Shown here: piece after piece, positions 1-5,903 of the stretch
Numbering within the stretch: position 1 is the first letter of the stretch
How the letters are laid out: each line of letters starts with the position of its first letter
Assembly: GCA_030599515.1 (NCBI GenBank)
Contig: JAUVNV010000145.1
Coordinates: 1-6,355 of the forward strand
Length of the DNA: 6,355 nt
Direction: 5' to 3'
From: Acidimicrobiia bacterium
GTDB lineage: Bacteria > Actinomycetota > Acidimicrobiia > Spongiisociales > UBA5794
The notes under the pieces: model-generated
Databases searched by the model: none
What the model was told of the DNA's origin: nothing
What the model saw: only the letters and a program-made list of their open reading frames with translations
Made by a program: the position numbers and the translations under genes

Positions 1-819
1 ACGGTCTTGCCGATAGACAGTGGGATCCAAGTATTGGATTCCGAGCGGGCGAGCGAGGTTGTCCGGAGCGCTTCGCACCGTGGAGTGGGGATCTGCTACT
101 GCCGCCACAAGATGGATCACAAGGATCGTGGCTGCGATGCGCCGCGCCAGATCTGCATGACCTTCAACAACACGGCCGCATCGCTGATCAAGTACGGATT
201 CGCCCGCGAGATCGAGGTCGACGAGGGCCTCGACCTGCTTGCCGAAGCCCAGGAAGGAAATCTGGTTCAGTTCGGTGAGAACATCCAGCGAGGTCCGAAC
301 TTCATCTGCAACTGCTGCGGCTGCTGTTGCGAAGCGATGATCGCGGCGCGCCGTTTCGGCATCCTGAATCCGATCCAAACTTCGAACTTCCTTCCGGAGG
401 TTGACGCTGAGCGGTGCAACGGCTGCGGCAAGTGCGTCAACGTCTGTCCGGTGGAGGCGATGAGTCTGGCTTCGGCCAACGACCCACGTCGCCCGAAGAA
501 GAAGCGAGCGAAACTCGACGAGAGGCTCTGCCTCGGCTGCGGGGTCTGTGTGCGCAACTGCGACCGGGACGGCATCCGCCTTGGTGTTCGGCCGAAGCGG
601 GTGATCACCCCGGTCGATTCGACACAGCGCGCGGTGATGATGGCCATCGAGCGCGGCAGATTGCAGAACCTGATCTTCGACAATCATGCCCTGGGTAGCC
701 ATCGGGCCATGGCCGCCATTCTGGGCGTCGTCTTGAAGGCGCCCCCGGTCAAGCAGGCACTTGCCCGTCGGCAGATGAAGTCGATCTACGTCGAGCAGCT
801 ACTCGCCACGAAACACTGA
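1..819 (+). CDS. 4Fe-4S dicluster-domain protein with cysteine-rich central motif, 5' truncated
   Basis: The reading frame is open from base 1. A TTG at 7 could act as a start, but the family as I remember it has a longer N-terminal region (about 400 residues in all), so I treat the gene as cut by the window edge. Counting from that TTG, there is a first cysteine group (C30, C32, C43, C50; GICYCRHK, ICMTF) and then a dense group, CNCCGCCC, at 101-108. A classical [4Fe-4S] motif CNGCGKCVNVCP follows at 137-148, then a basic linker (PRRPKKKRAK, 160-169), a second [4Fe-4S] motif CLGCGVCVRNC at 175-185, and an 85-residue tail without cysteines. The second motif has Asp where Pro usually follows the last Cys. 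No signal peptide or membrane segment is visible, so a cytoplasmic electron-transfer or redox-sensing role is likely. The partner and substrate are unknown. It runs convergently towards the kinase gene and no operon partner is visible here. Confidence 0.85.
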   Translation, partial: TVLPIDSGIQVLDSERASEVVRSASHRGVGICYCRHKMDHKDRGCDAPRQICMTFNNTAASLIKYGFAREIEVDEGLDLLAEAQEGNLVQFGENIQRGPNFICNCCGCCCEAMIAARRFGILNPIQTSNFLPEVDAERCNGCGKCVNVCPVEAMSLASANDPRRPKKKRAKLDERLCLGCGVCVRNCDRDGIRLGVRPKRVITPVDSTQRAVMMAIERGRLQNLIFDNHALGSHRAMAAILGVVLKAPPVKQALARRQMKSIYVEQLLATKH

Positions 820-1123
820 GAACGAAGAGGAAAGGACTCCCGTTCGAGGCACCGCAGGCAGCATCACTCCAGGATTCGGCGTCGTTGCGGACTCGGTCCA
901 AACGACGGGTCACCATCGGTCACGATCTTGTCGCAGGAACCGGGTTCACTTGGCCCAGACCCCTGATCGCGGGTGTGTGCAGGAATGGTGACCCACGTCC
1001 CAGTCTCGACCGCCACCTGAGATCGCAGAATGGTTGATCGTCGAGACGTCATGTTGCCGCTGGAAAGGCCCACATACCCCGGCGCCAAGACACCGCTCGC
1101 CGCGCCCCTCGGGGATGTTGTCC
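820..1123. other. Non-coding gap between convergent genes
   Basis: This stretch separates the stop codons of the iron-sulfur protein gene (+) and the kinase gene (-). Frames crossing it on the minus strand are only continuations of frames that shadow the kinase gene, and they resemble no protein I know. It has no T-tract terminator on either strand. It does hold two inverted repeats: a 10-bp perfect one at 907-994 (listed separately) and an 8-bp perfect one, GTCTCGAC at 1003-1010 with GTCGAGAC at 1040-1047. A short GC-rich stem (1080-1084 with 1098-1102, 13-base loop) lies just beyond the kinase stop and could help end minus-strand transcription. The gap may serve as a two-way transcription end or may be the remains of a small mobile element; neither is proven. 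Confidence 0.6.
907..994. repeat. 10-bp perfect inverted repeat spanning 88 bases
   Basis: GGGTCACCAT at 907-916 is matched by its exact reverse complement ATGGTGACCC at 985-994. The left arm is followed by a near copy, so GGTCACCATC (908-917) and GGTCACGATC (918-927) are in tandem. A nested 5-bp pair (CGATC 923-927 with GATCG 965-969) and a direct repeat GCAGGAA (933-939 and 979-985) lie inside. It could be a MITE-like element, a solitary insertion-sequence end, a structured RNA or a protein-binding array. No convincing target-site duplication is visible: the flanks share only an AC dinucleotide. Confidence 0.55.
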
Positions 1124-2758
1124 CTAGTGAGGTTGTTCGAGCATGCCGAGGTCCCGCAGGTGGGCGACGAGGTGAGCTCGGGTGTCGTCGATGGGGCCGT
1201 CGGTCGAGAACTCTTCGAACAGGTGGGCGACGTCGGGGGTTGGGGGTTCGAACTCGCGGCGTTGCCGGTCCATGAGTTCGATCCGTCCGTCGGAGTGCGT
1301 GTCGTACACCTGGCGGGTTCCGAGGCGTTGGCGCTGATCGTCGGGCTCGCACACCGTCTGAACGAAGAGCACGTCGGCGCCGTGTTCGCGGGCCGTGTCG
1401 ATGACCACCCGGCGCTGTTCGTTCGTCTTGAACGCTCCGTCGATGGCGACCGGCAGGCCCGCATCGAGGAGGGCTCCGGCCCGGCGGCACGACTCGGCGT
1501 AGGTTCGTTCGTTCATCTCGGGCGAGTACAGACCGGTTTCGTACGGCACCCAGACCCGTGCCGCCTGGCCGACACCGGCGATCTGTTTGCGCACCACGTC
1601 GGTGGAGATGACGTGCCACCCGTACTCCTCGCGCAGGTAGCGGGCGAGGGACGTCTTCCCCGTCCCCATCAGGCCGAAGAAGACCACTATTGGCGGGCGG
1701 GCGGTGCCGCCCGCATATTGGTAGGCGAGACCGAACGAGTGGCGGGCCGCGTTGCGGTTCCTGCGTTTGCCGGTCTCGTCGAGATCCGGGTCGTCGGAGG
1801 TGAACGCGGCGACCTTGGCCCGCACATACGCCCGGTAGGTTTTGTAGAAGTCCATGAGTTCGTAGAGATCCTCATCCCCGGAGACCTCGACGAAACGATC
1901 GACGAAGTACTCCGACAGGTCGGGCCGTTCCCTGGCGTCGAGATCCATCGCCAGAAACCCGATGTCCATCGCCACGTCGCCGCATGCGAGCCGGTCGTTG
2001 AACTCGATGCAGTCGAAGACGACCGGGGGGTCGCAGAAGAAGATGTTGTCGAGATGAAGGTCCCCGTGACACTCGCGGATTCGCCCCTCGTCGATGCGCC
2101 GCTCGAAGAGCTCCTCGTGGTCGGTGTAGAAGCGGTTCGTCCAGTCCTGGATGTCGTCGAAACGCTCCCTTGAGATCAGTTTGCCGATGTAACTCTCGGT
2201 CTGGACGAAGTTCTCGTCGGTGTTGAATCTGATCGCGTCGATCTCACCGAACCGGTCGACGTCGGGGCCCCGACGGGCGCTGCGGTAGAACGGCACGAGG
2301 ATGTCGATGAGGTCATCGAGGATGTCGGCGGTCAGTTCGCCGCGTTCGAGGACCCCGACGCCGAGCCGGTCGCCATCGAGCTGCTTCATCGCGACCGCCC
2401 ACTCGACGATCTCGCCGTCGCCGCCGATCGTCACGCGTTCGCCGTCGAAGCGCACCGGTTCGACCCCCAGGTAGATGTCGGGGGCGAGCCGGCCGTTGAG
2501 CTCAACCTCCCGGCGACAGTTCCGTTCCCGCAGACCGAGCGTCGAGAAGTTCAGGAACCCGAAATCGACGGGCTTCTTGATCTTGTAGGCCCGTTCGCCG
2601 GTCAGCAGGATCGACGAGATGTGGGTCTGGAGGTGGGTGACCTCATCGACCGGATGCGGATACGCCTCCGGGTCCATCAGCGCGTCGATGATCGCCGCGT
2701 GATCCATCGGCGCCGCCGATGCTCCGGTGCCGGGACTGGTGGGCTCTGGTTCAGTCAT
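1124..2758 (-). CDS. Bifunctional APH-like kinase / P-loop (AAA-type) kinase fusion
   Basis: This 544-residue protein joins two phosphotransferase modules. The N-terminal half (about 40-350) is of the aminoglycoside-phosphotransferase-like type (COG2187 as I recall). It has the hallmark KIKKPVDFGFLNFSTLGLRE (59-78), the catalytic loop HGDLHLDNIF (231-240), and DCIEFND (249-255) supplying the metal-binding Asp. The C-terminal half (about 355-544) is a P-loop kinase (COG0645-like) with Walker A GLMGTGKT (362-369), STDVVRK (385-391), YSPEMNERTY (411-420) and DGAF (440-443). Length and domain order fit the known fusion family, whose physiological substrate is unsettled, so an antibiotic-resistance role should not be assumed. 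The ATG at 2758 is preceded by GAGAGGCGACC, placing a Shine-Dalgarno-like GAGAGG across the metF stop. The nine-base gap from metF implies one transcript and probably coupled translation. Met18 (2707) is a less likely start because no ribosome site precedes it. Probably cytoplasmic. Confidence 0.9.
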   Translation of the reverse strand: MTEPEPTSPGTGASAAPMDHAAIIDALMDPEAYPHPVDEVTHLQTHISSILLTGERAYKIKKPVDFGFLNFSTLGLRERNCRREVELNGRLAPDIYLGVEPVRFDGERVTIGGDGEIVEWAVAMKQLDGDRLGVGVLERGELTADILDDLIDILVPFYRSARRGPDVDRFGEIDAIRFNTDENFVQTESYIGKLISRERFDDIQDWTNRFYTDHEELFERRIDEGRIRECHGDLHLDNIFFCDPPVVFDCIEFNDRLACGDVAMDIGFLAMDLDARERPDLSEYFVDRFVEVSGDEDLYELMDFYKTYRAYVRAKVAAFTSDDPDLDETGKRRNRNAARHSFGLAYQYAGGTARPPIVVFFGLMGTGKTSLARYLREEYGWHVISTDVVRKQIAGVGQAARVWVPYETGLYSPEMNERTYAESCRRAGALLDAGLPVAIDGAFKTNEQRRVVIDTAREHGADVLFVQTVCEPDDQRQRLGTRQVYDTHSDGRIELMDRQRREFEPPTPDVAHLFEEFSTDGPIDDTRAHLVAHLRDLGMLEQPH

Positions 2759-2767
2759 GGTCGCCTC

Positions 2768-3712
2768 TCAAACGTCAAGGTTCGCCAACACGGCGTTGAC
2801 CGACTTCGAACTCGACAGCACAAAGAAATGCAACGACGGACACCCCGATTCGAGGAGCTCCCGGGCCTGTTCGGTCGCCCACGTCACACCGATGTCCCGG
2901 GCACGGTCTGGAGTCGACTCGACTTCGTGAGCCAATGCCTCGGGAATCTCGCAGTGGAACGTGCGGGGAAACGACGTCAACTGGCGGACGTTCGACAGGA
3001 TCCGTAGGCCGGGGATGATGGGCACGTCGATGCCCTGGGCCCAGCACTCATCGACGAACGAGAAGAAGTGCCCGTTGTCGTAGAACATCTGCGTCACGAT
3101 GTACTCGGCGCCCGCGTCGACCTTCCGCTTCACCGCCGTGATGTCTGCCTTGAGGTTCGGGGCCTCGAAGTGCTTCTCGGGATACCCCGCCGCACCGACA
3201 CAGAACTCCGTCGGGGTGGCATCCACCAGGTCCTCGAGGAACCGACCACGGTTCATCGCAGTGATCTGACTGATCAGGTCGCTCGCATAGTCATTGCGTG
3301 TCCGCCCCGCACCGACCGGCTTGTCGTGTCCCATCGAGTCGCCTCGCACGGCGAATACGTTGTCGATACCGAGATAGTGCAGTTCGATGAGGAAGTCCTC
3401 GGTCTCTTCCCGCGTGAACCCCTCGCACAAGACGTGCGGCACCGCATCGATGTCGTACTTGTTCTGGATCAGGGCACAGATGCCGAGGGTGCCGGGCCGC
3501 TTCCTCGTCACGCGACGGCGGATCCCGTCGGGCGTGTCGACATACATGGTTTCGGCAGCGTGACTCGTGATGTCGATGAACGGTGGCCGATGCCCGGCAA
3601 GCTCCTCGATAAGGCTGAGGAGGCTGGCAAGATCACCGCCACGTTCGGGGGGAATGATCTCAAAACTGAGAAAAGGCTCCGTGGCCATGGCGAGATGCTC
3701 GGTGACCTTCAT
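2768..3712 (-). CDS. metF: Methylenetetrahydrofolate reductase (MetF)
   Basis: This 314-residue cytoplasmic flavoenzyme should reduce 5,10-methylene-THF to 5-methyl-THF, the methyl donor for methionine synthesis. The family's TIM-barrel signatures are present: FEIIPPE (17-23) with the catalytic-type Glu18, HAAE (51-54), PHVLC (92-96), RGD (123-125) with the Asp that in E. coli MetF lies near the flavin, GYPEKH (176-181), TQMFYDN (207-213) with the substrate-binding Gln208, and PIIPGL (231-236). Length is normal for a single-domain bacterial MetF without the eukaryotic regulatory domain. I chose the ATG at 3712 because AAGGA sits nine bases upstream; a GTG at 3739 would add nine residues but has no better site. 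The wording GTLGICALIQNKY, VPHVLCEGF and LHYLGIDNV is closer, from memory, to Bacteroidota MetF than to E. coli MetF. It is first in an operon with the downstream kinase and divergent from metK. Confidence 0.95.
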   Translation of the reverse strand: MKVTEHLAMATEPFLSFEIIPPERGGDLASLLSLIEELAGHRPPFIDITSHAAETMYVDTPDGIRRRVTRKRPGTLGICALIQNKYDIDAVPHVLCEGFTREETEDFLIELHYLGIDNVFAVRGDSMGHDKPVGAGRTRNDYASDLISQITAMNRGRFLEDLVDATPTEFCVGAAGYPEKHFEAPNLKADITAVKRKVDAGAEYIVTQMFYDNGHFFSFVDECWAQGIDVPIIPGLRILSNVRQLTSFPRTFHCEIPEALAHEVESTPDRARDIGVTWATEQARELLESGCPSLHFFVLSSSKSVNAVLANLDV

Positions 3713-3721
3713 CGTTGCGGA

Positions 3722-3726
3722 TCCTT
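3722..3726 (-). promoter_or_regulatory. Ribosome binding site deciding the metF start
   Basis: On the minus strand AAGGA lies nine bases before the ATG at 3712. It favours that codon over the in-frame GTG at 3739, which would put this ribosome site inside the coding sequence. Confidence 0.7.
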
Positions 3727-3729
3727 CGA

Positions 3730-3796
3730 CTCTCTGCACATCGGCGGAGCGCCTACTCTACGCAACTACTGGCCATTCAGAGCGATGGGCAGAGAG
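3730..3796. repeat. 14-bp inverted repeat bracketing the metF/metK promoter region
   Basis: The left arm CTCTCTGCACATCG (3730-3743) and the right arm CGATGGGCAGAGAG (3783-3796) are reverse complements at 13 of 14 positions, separated by 39 bases. The central 8 bp CTCTCTGC/GCAGAGAG are perfect. The candidate -10 elements lie between the arms, so each arm would fall in one transcript's leader. Read in the sense of its own gene, each leader carries CGATGkGCAGAGAG, ending 17 bases before the metF ATG and 39 bases before the metK ATG. The arrangement fits a paired operator bound by one regulator, or a repeated leader element. The regulator is not identified. Confidence 0.6.
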
Positions 3797-3835
3797 CAGC
3801 ATCGACCATCAAGCTTCACGAGGAACCCCAAGCCA

Positions 3836-5020
3836 ATGCGTCGCCGTCGCTTCACCTCTGAATCCGTCTCGATGGGCCACCCGGACAAGGTCGCCGACCG
3901 CATCAGCGACTCCGTGCTCGACTACGCGCTCGGTTTCGACCCCCACGCCCGCGTGGCTTGCGAGACGTTCATCACGGGCGGACTCCTCGTCATCGGCGGC
4001 GAGATCCGGGCCCTCGAGCTTCCCGACGATCTCAACGACCAGATCGAACAGGGCGCTCGTGACACCATCCGCCGTATCGGCTATTCGGGGCCCGGAACCG
4101 GGTTCGACCCCGATGGCGCCGAGGTTCGGATCGTCATGCAAGGCCAATCGGTCGACATCGCCCGCGGTGTTGACAACGGCGGGACGCTCGGTGCCGGCGA
4201 CCAGGGCCTCATGTTCGGGTACGCCACGAACGAGACCGATGAGCTCATGCCGCTGCCGATCGTCCTCGCCCACCGGCTCGTCGCCCAACAAGCCGCAGTG
4301 CGCGAGGCGGGCATCATCGATGGTCTCCGGCCCGATGCGAAGGCACAGATCACGATCACGTGGGCTGACGGTGGGCCGAAGCAGGTCGAGTCGGTGCTGC
4401 TGTCGACGCAGCACCATCCGATGTGGAACGACCGCCAAGGCGACCTGCGCGATCTCGTCGTGGAACATGTGATCAAGCCGGCGATGGGCGATTGGTGGAA
4501 CGACGACATCACCGTGTTTTTCAACCCCACCGGCCGGTTCGAGACCGGTGGCCCCGAAGGCGACACCGGGCTCACCGGGCGCAAGATCATCGTCGACACC
4601 TACGGCGGGTGGGCCCGTCACGGGGGCGGTGCCTTCTCCGGCAAGGACAGCTCGAAGGTCGACCGGTCGGCGTCGTACATGGCCCGCTACGTCGCGAAGA
4701 ACGTCGTCGCCGCCGGCCTCGCCGACGAATGCGAACTCCGCCTCTCCTATGCGATCGGTGTCGCCGACCCCACTGCCGTCTCAATCGACTGTCACGGCAC
4801 CGAACGTGTCGACGAAGCTTCCATCGAAGACGCCGTCATGAAGGTGTTCGCTCTCACTCCGAGCGGGATCATCGCCCAACTCGATCTCGCCCACCCGATC
4901 TACGAGCCAACGTCCTACCACGGACACTTCGGACGCCAACCCGACGAAGCCGGTCCGGGAACGTTCACCTGGGAACGCACCGACCGGATCGATGACCTGA
5001 GGTCGGAAGTGGGTGCGTAG
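3836..5020 (+). CDS. metK: S-adenosylmethionine synthetase (MetK)
   Basis: This 394-residue cytoplasmic enzyme makes S-adenosylmethionine from methionine and ATP, releasing phosphate and pyrophosphate. All family signatures are visible: FTSESV then GHPDK (14-18) with the ATP-site His and Asp, GGEI (54-57), GQSVDI (103-108) with the conserved Gln, GAGDQGLMFGYATNE (119-133), RPDAK (165-169), GLTGRK (245-250), YGGWARHGGGAFSGKD (256-271, the P-loop-like motif) and KVDRSASYMARY (274-285). The length is close to E. coli MetK (384). The loop between GVD and GAGDQG looks about two residues shorter than in E. coli, from memory, and the usual Pro after GKD is Ser. The ATG at 3836 is chosen because GAGGAA sits ten bases upstream and the FTSESV motif begins at residue 6. 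The frame is open far upstream, but that part is antisense to metF. It is divergent from metF and probably controlled through the same intergenic region. Confidence 0.97.
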   Translation: MRRRRFTSESVSMGHPDKVADRISDSVLDYALGFDPHARVACETFITGGLLVIGGEIRALELPDDLNDQIEQGARDTIRRIGYSGPGTGFDPDGAEVRIVMQGQSVDIARGVDNGGTLGAGDQGLMFGYATNETDELMPLPIVLAHRLVAQQAAVREAGIIDGLRPDAKAQITITWADGGPKQVESVLLSTQHHPMWNDRQGDLRDLVVEHVIKPAMGDWWNDDITVFFNPTGRFETGGPEGDTGLTGRKIIVDTYGGWARHGGGAFSGKDSSKVDRSASYMARYVAKNVVAAGLADECELRLSYAIGVADPTAVSIDCHGTERVDEASIEDAVMKVFALTPSGIIAQLDLAHPIYEPTSYHGHFGRQPDEAGPGTFTWERTDRIDDLRSEVGA

Positions 5021-5040
5021 GCGACGGCGTTCGCGTCGCC
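5020..5040 (+). terminator. GC-rich hairpin just after metK stop
   Basis: GGCGACG (5020-5026) pairs perfectly with CGTCGCC (5034-5040) across a seven-base loop, starting at the last base of the metK stop codon. No T-tract follows, so it is not a canonical intrinsic terminator. It may weaken read-through, protect the 3' end of the metK mRNA, or be a chance GC-rich fold. Confidence 0.35.
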
Positions 5041-5049
5041 GCCGCCCCG

Positions 5050-5063
5050 TAGAGTGATCGGTG
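5050..5063 (+). promoter_or_regulatory. Candidate -10 element for a leaderless phosphatase transcript
   Basis: TAGAGT at 5050-5055 fits TAnnnT and ends exactly seven bases before the GTG at 5063. That spacing would start transcription at or next to the start codon. There is no clear Shine-Dalgarno sequence before this GTG or before the GTG at 5054, and no good -35. If the promoter is real, the phosphatase gene can be transcribed independently of metK. Confidence 0.4.
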
Positions 5064-5851
5064 TGAGCCGTCTCGACGATCTGGACCGCATCGACCGGGC
5101 GCTCAATGCCGCCGTGCAGGCGCTGGAACCGTTCACGCCGGGGGATATCGAAGCAACGATGAAGCAGGACGACGACCCCGTCACAGCAGCGGATCTCGCC
5201 GTCAACGATGTGCTGCTCGGCCTGCTCCCTCAACCGGGGGAAGGATGGCTGTTCGAAGAGACGGCGGACGGCACGGACCGGCTCGGTCGGGACCGCGTCT
5301 GGATCGTCGACCCAATCGATGCCACCCGCGAATTCGTCCAAGGCATCCCCGAGTGGAGCATCTCGATCGGTCTCATCGAGCACGGTCGACCCGTCGCCGG
5401 CGGTGTCTGCAACCCCGCCACCGGGGAACGGATCATCGGTTCGATCGAGACCGGCGTCCAGTACACCGGGCATCGGCCGGCCGCCGCTGCCGCCTCACTC
5501 GCCGATGCGGTCGTCCTCGCCTCCCGCTCCGAGATGCGCCGCGGCGAATGGGAGCGATTCGCCGACGAGCCGTTCACGATCGTTCCAATGGGCTCCATTG
5601 CGTACAAGAGCGCTCTCGTCGCAGCCGGACGTGCCGACGCCACGTGGACGCTCGTTCCCAAACATGAGTGGGATGTTGCAGCCGGCGCCGCCCTCGTCTT
5701 GGCGGCCGGCGGATGGGTCGCCCTCCCCGACGGTTCCCCACCTACATGGAACAACCCGGACCCGCTGCTCCCGGGTTTGATCGCTACGTCTGCCGCAGTC
5801 GCCAACGACACCGCCCGGCTCTTCGATCTGCCCCATCACGGCTCCACGTAG
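5063..5851 (+). CDS. Inositol monophosphatase family protein, CysQ-like 3'(2'),5'-bisphosphate nucleotidase
   Basis: This is a 262-residue Mg-dependent, lithium-sensitive-type phosphatase fold. The metal-site motifs occur in order: DPVTAAD (38-44), FEET (64-67) with the metal-ligand Glu, VDPIDATREF (82-91) and HEWDVAAGAAL (201-211) with the last metal-ligand Asp. TREF after the DPID core and the HEWD form resemble CysQ, which removes the 3' phosphate of PAP; the following GIPEWSISIGL resembles inositol monophosphatases. The exact substrate is therefore open, although a CysQ-type role would fit next to metK. The usual Gly of DPxDGT is Ala87 here. The length is near E. coli CysQ (246). GTG 5063 is preferred over GTG 5054 because of the TAnnnT element seven bases upstream and the lack of a ribosome site for either. 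It lies 42 bases after metK on the same strand, and co-transcription by read-through is also possible. No signal peptide is seen, so it is probably cytoplasmic. Confidence 0.87.
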   Translation: MSRLDDLDRIDRALNAAVQALEPFTPGDIEATMKQDDDPVTAADLAVNDVLLGLLPQPGEGWLFEETADGTDRLGRDRVWIVDPIDATREFVQGIPEWSISIGLIEHGRPVAGGVCNPATGERIIGSIETGVQYTGHRPAAAAASLADAVVLASRSEMRRGEWERFADEPFTIVPMGSIAYKSALVAAGRADATWTLVPKHEWDVAAGAALVLAAGGWVALPDGSPPTWNNPDPLLPGLIATSAAVANDTARLFDLPHHGST

Positions 5852-5903
5852 CGACACTTCTGCTGGAGTCCGACCGAGACCTGAGATGCGAGCAGTTGGT
5901 CCT

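Larger units (their letters stand above)
3713..3835. promoter_or_regulatory. Shared divergent promoter region of metF and metK
   Basis: This 123-base gap must hold the promoters for both metF (leftward) and metK (rightward). The best -10 candidate is TACTCTA at 3754-3760. It reads TACTCT on the + strand (3754-3759) and TAGAGT on the minus strand (3760-3755), so each strand has a TAnnnT hexamer on almost the same bases. I found no good -35 hexamer at 16-18 bases from either. If these are used, the leaders would be about 35 bases for metF and about 70 for metK. A 14-bp imperfect inverted repeat brackets the -10 region (separate entry). I looked for SAM-I, SAM-II and SAH riboswitch features and recognised none; the leaders are short for the larger classes. 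Confidence 0.6.

Noticed and set aside
864..1619. 251-residue minus-strand frame reaching into the convergent gap
   Set aside because: It is an out-of-frame shadow of the kinase gene, Arg/Pro-rich, and runs on past 1124 only because stops are rare at high GC.
1034..2173. 379-residue open frame on the + strand opposite the kinase gene
   Set aside because: It is antisense to a well-supported gene and is Val/Glu/Asp/Arg-rich, as expected from the reverse of GC-rich codons; no motif or ribosome site.
1124..2758. Aminoglycoside resistance gene
   Set aside because: The APH-like half belongs to a fusion family with a P-loop kinase and its own hallmark motif; a housekeeping operon position with metF argues against a resistance role.
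3068..3835. Long upstream extension of the metK reading frame (650-residue version)
   Set aside because: The extension runs antisense through metF, resembles no protein, and metK homologues begin at the FTSESV motif; a ribosome site precedes the ATG at 3836.
3713..3835. SAM or SAH riboswitch before metK or metF
   Set aside because: No conserved core of the classes I know is recognisable, and the leaders are too short for the larger ones.
3809..4621. 270-residue minus-strand frame opposite metK
   Set aside because: Antisense shadow of metK without recognisable domains.
4781..5473. 230-residue minus-strand frame across the metK 3' end and the phosphatase 5' part
   Set aside because: Covers two supported genes on the opposite strand and has low-complexity composition.
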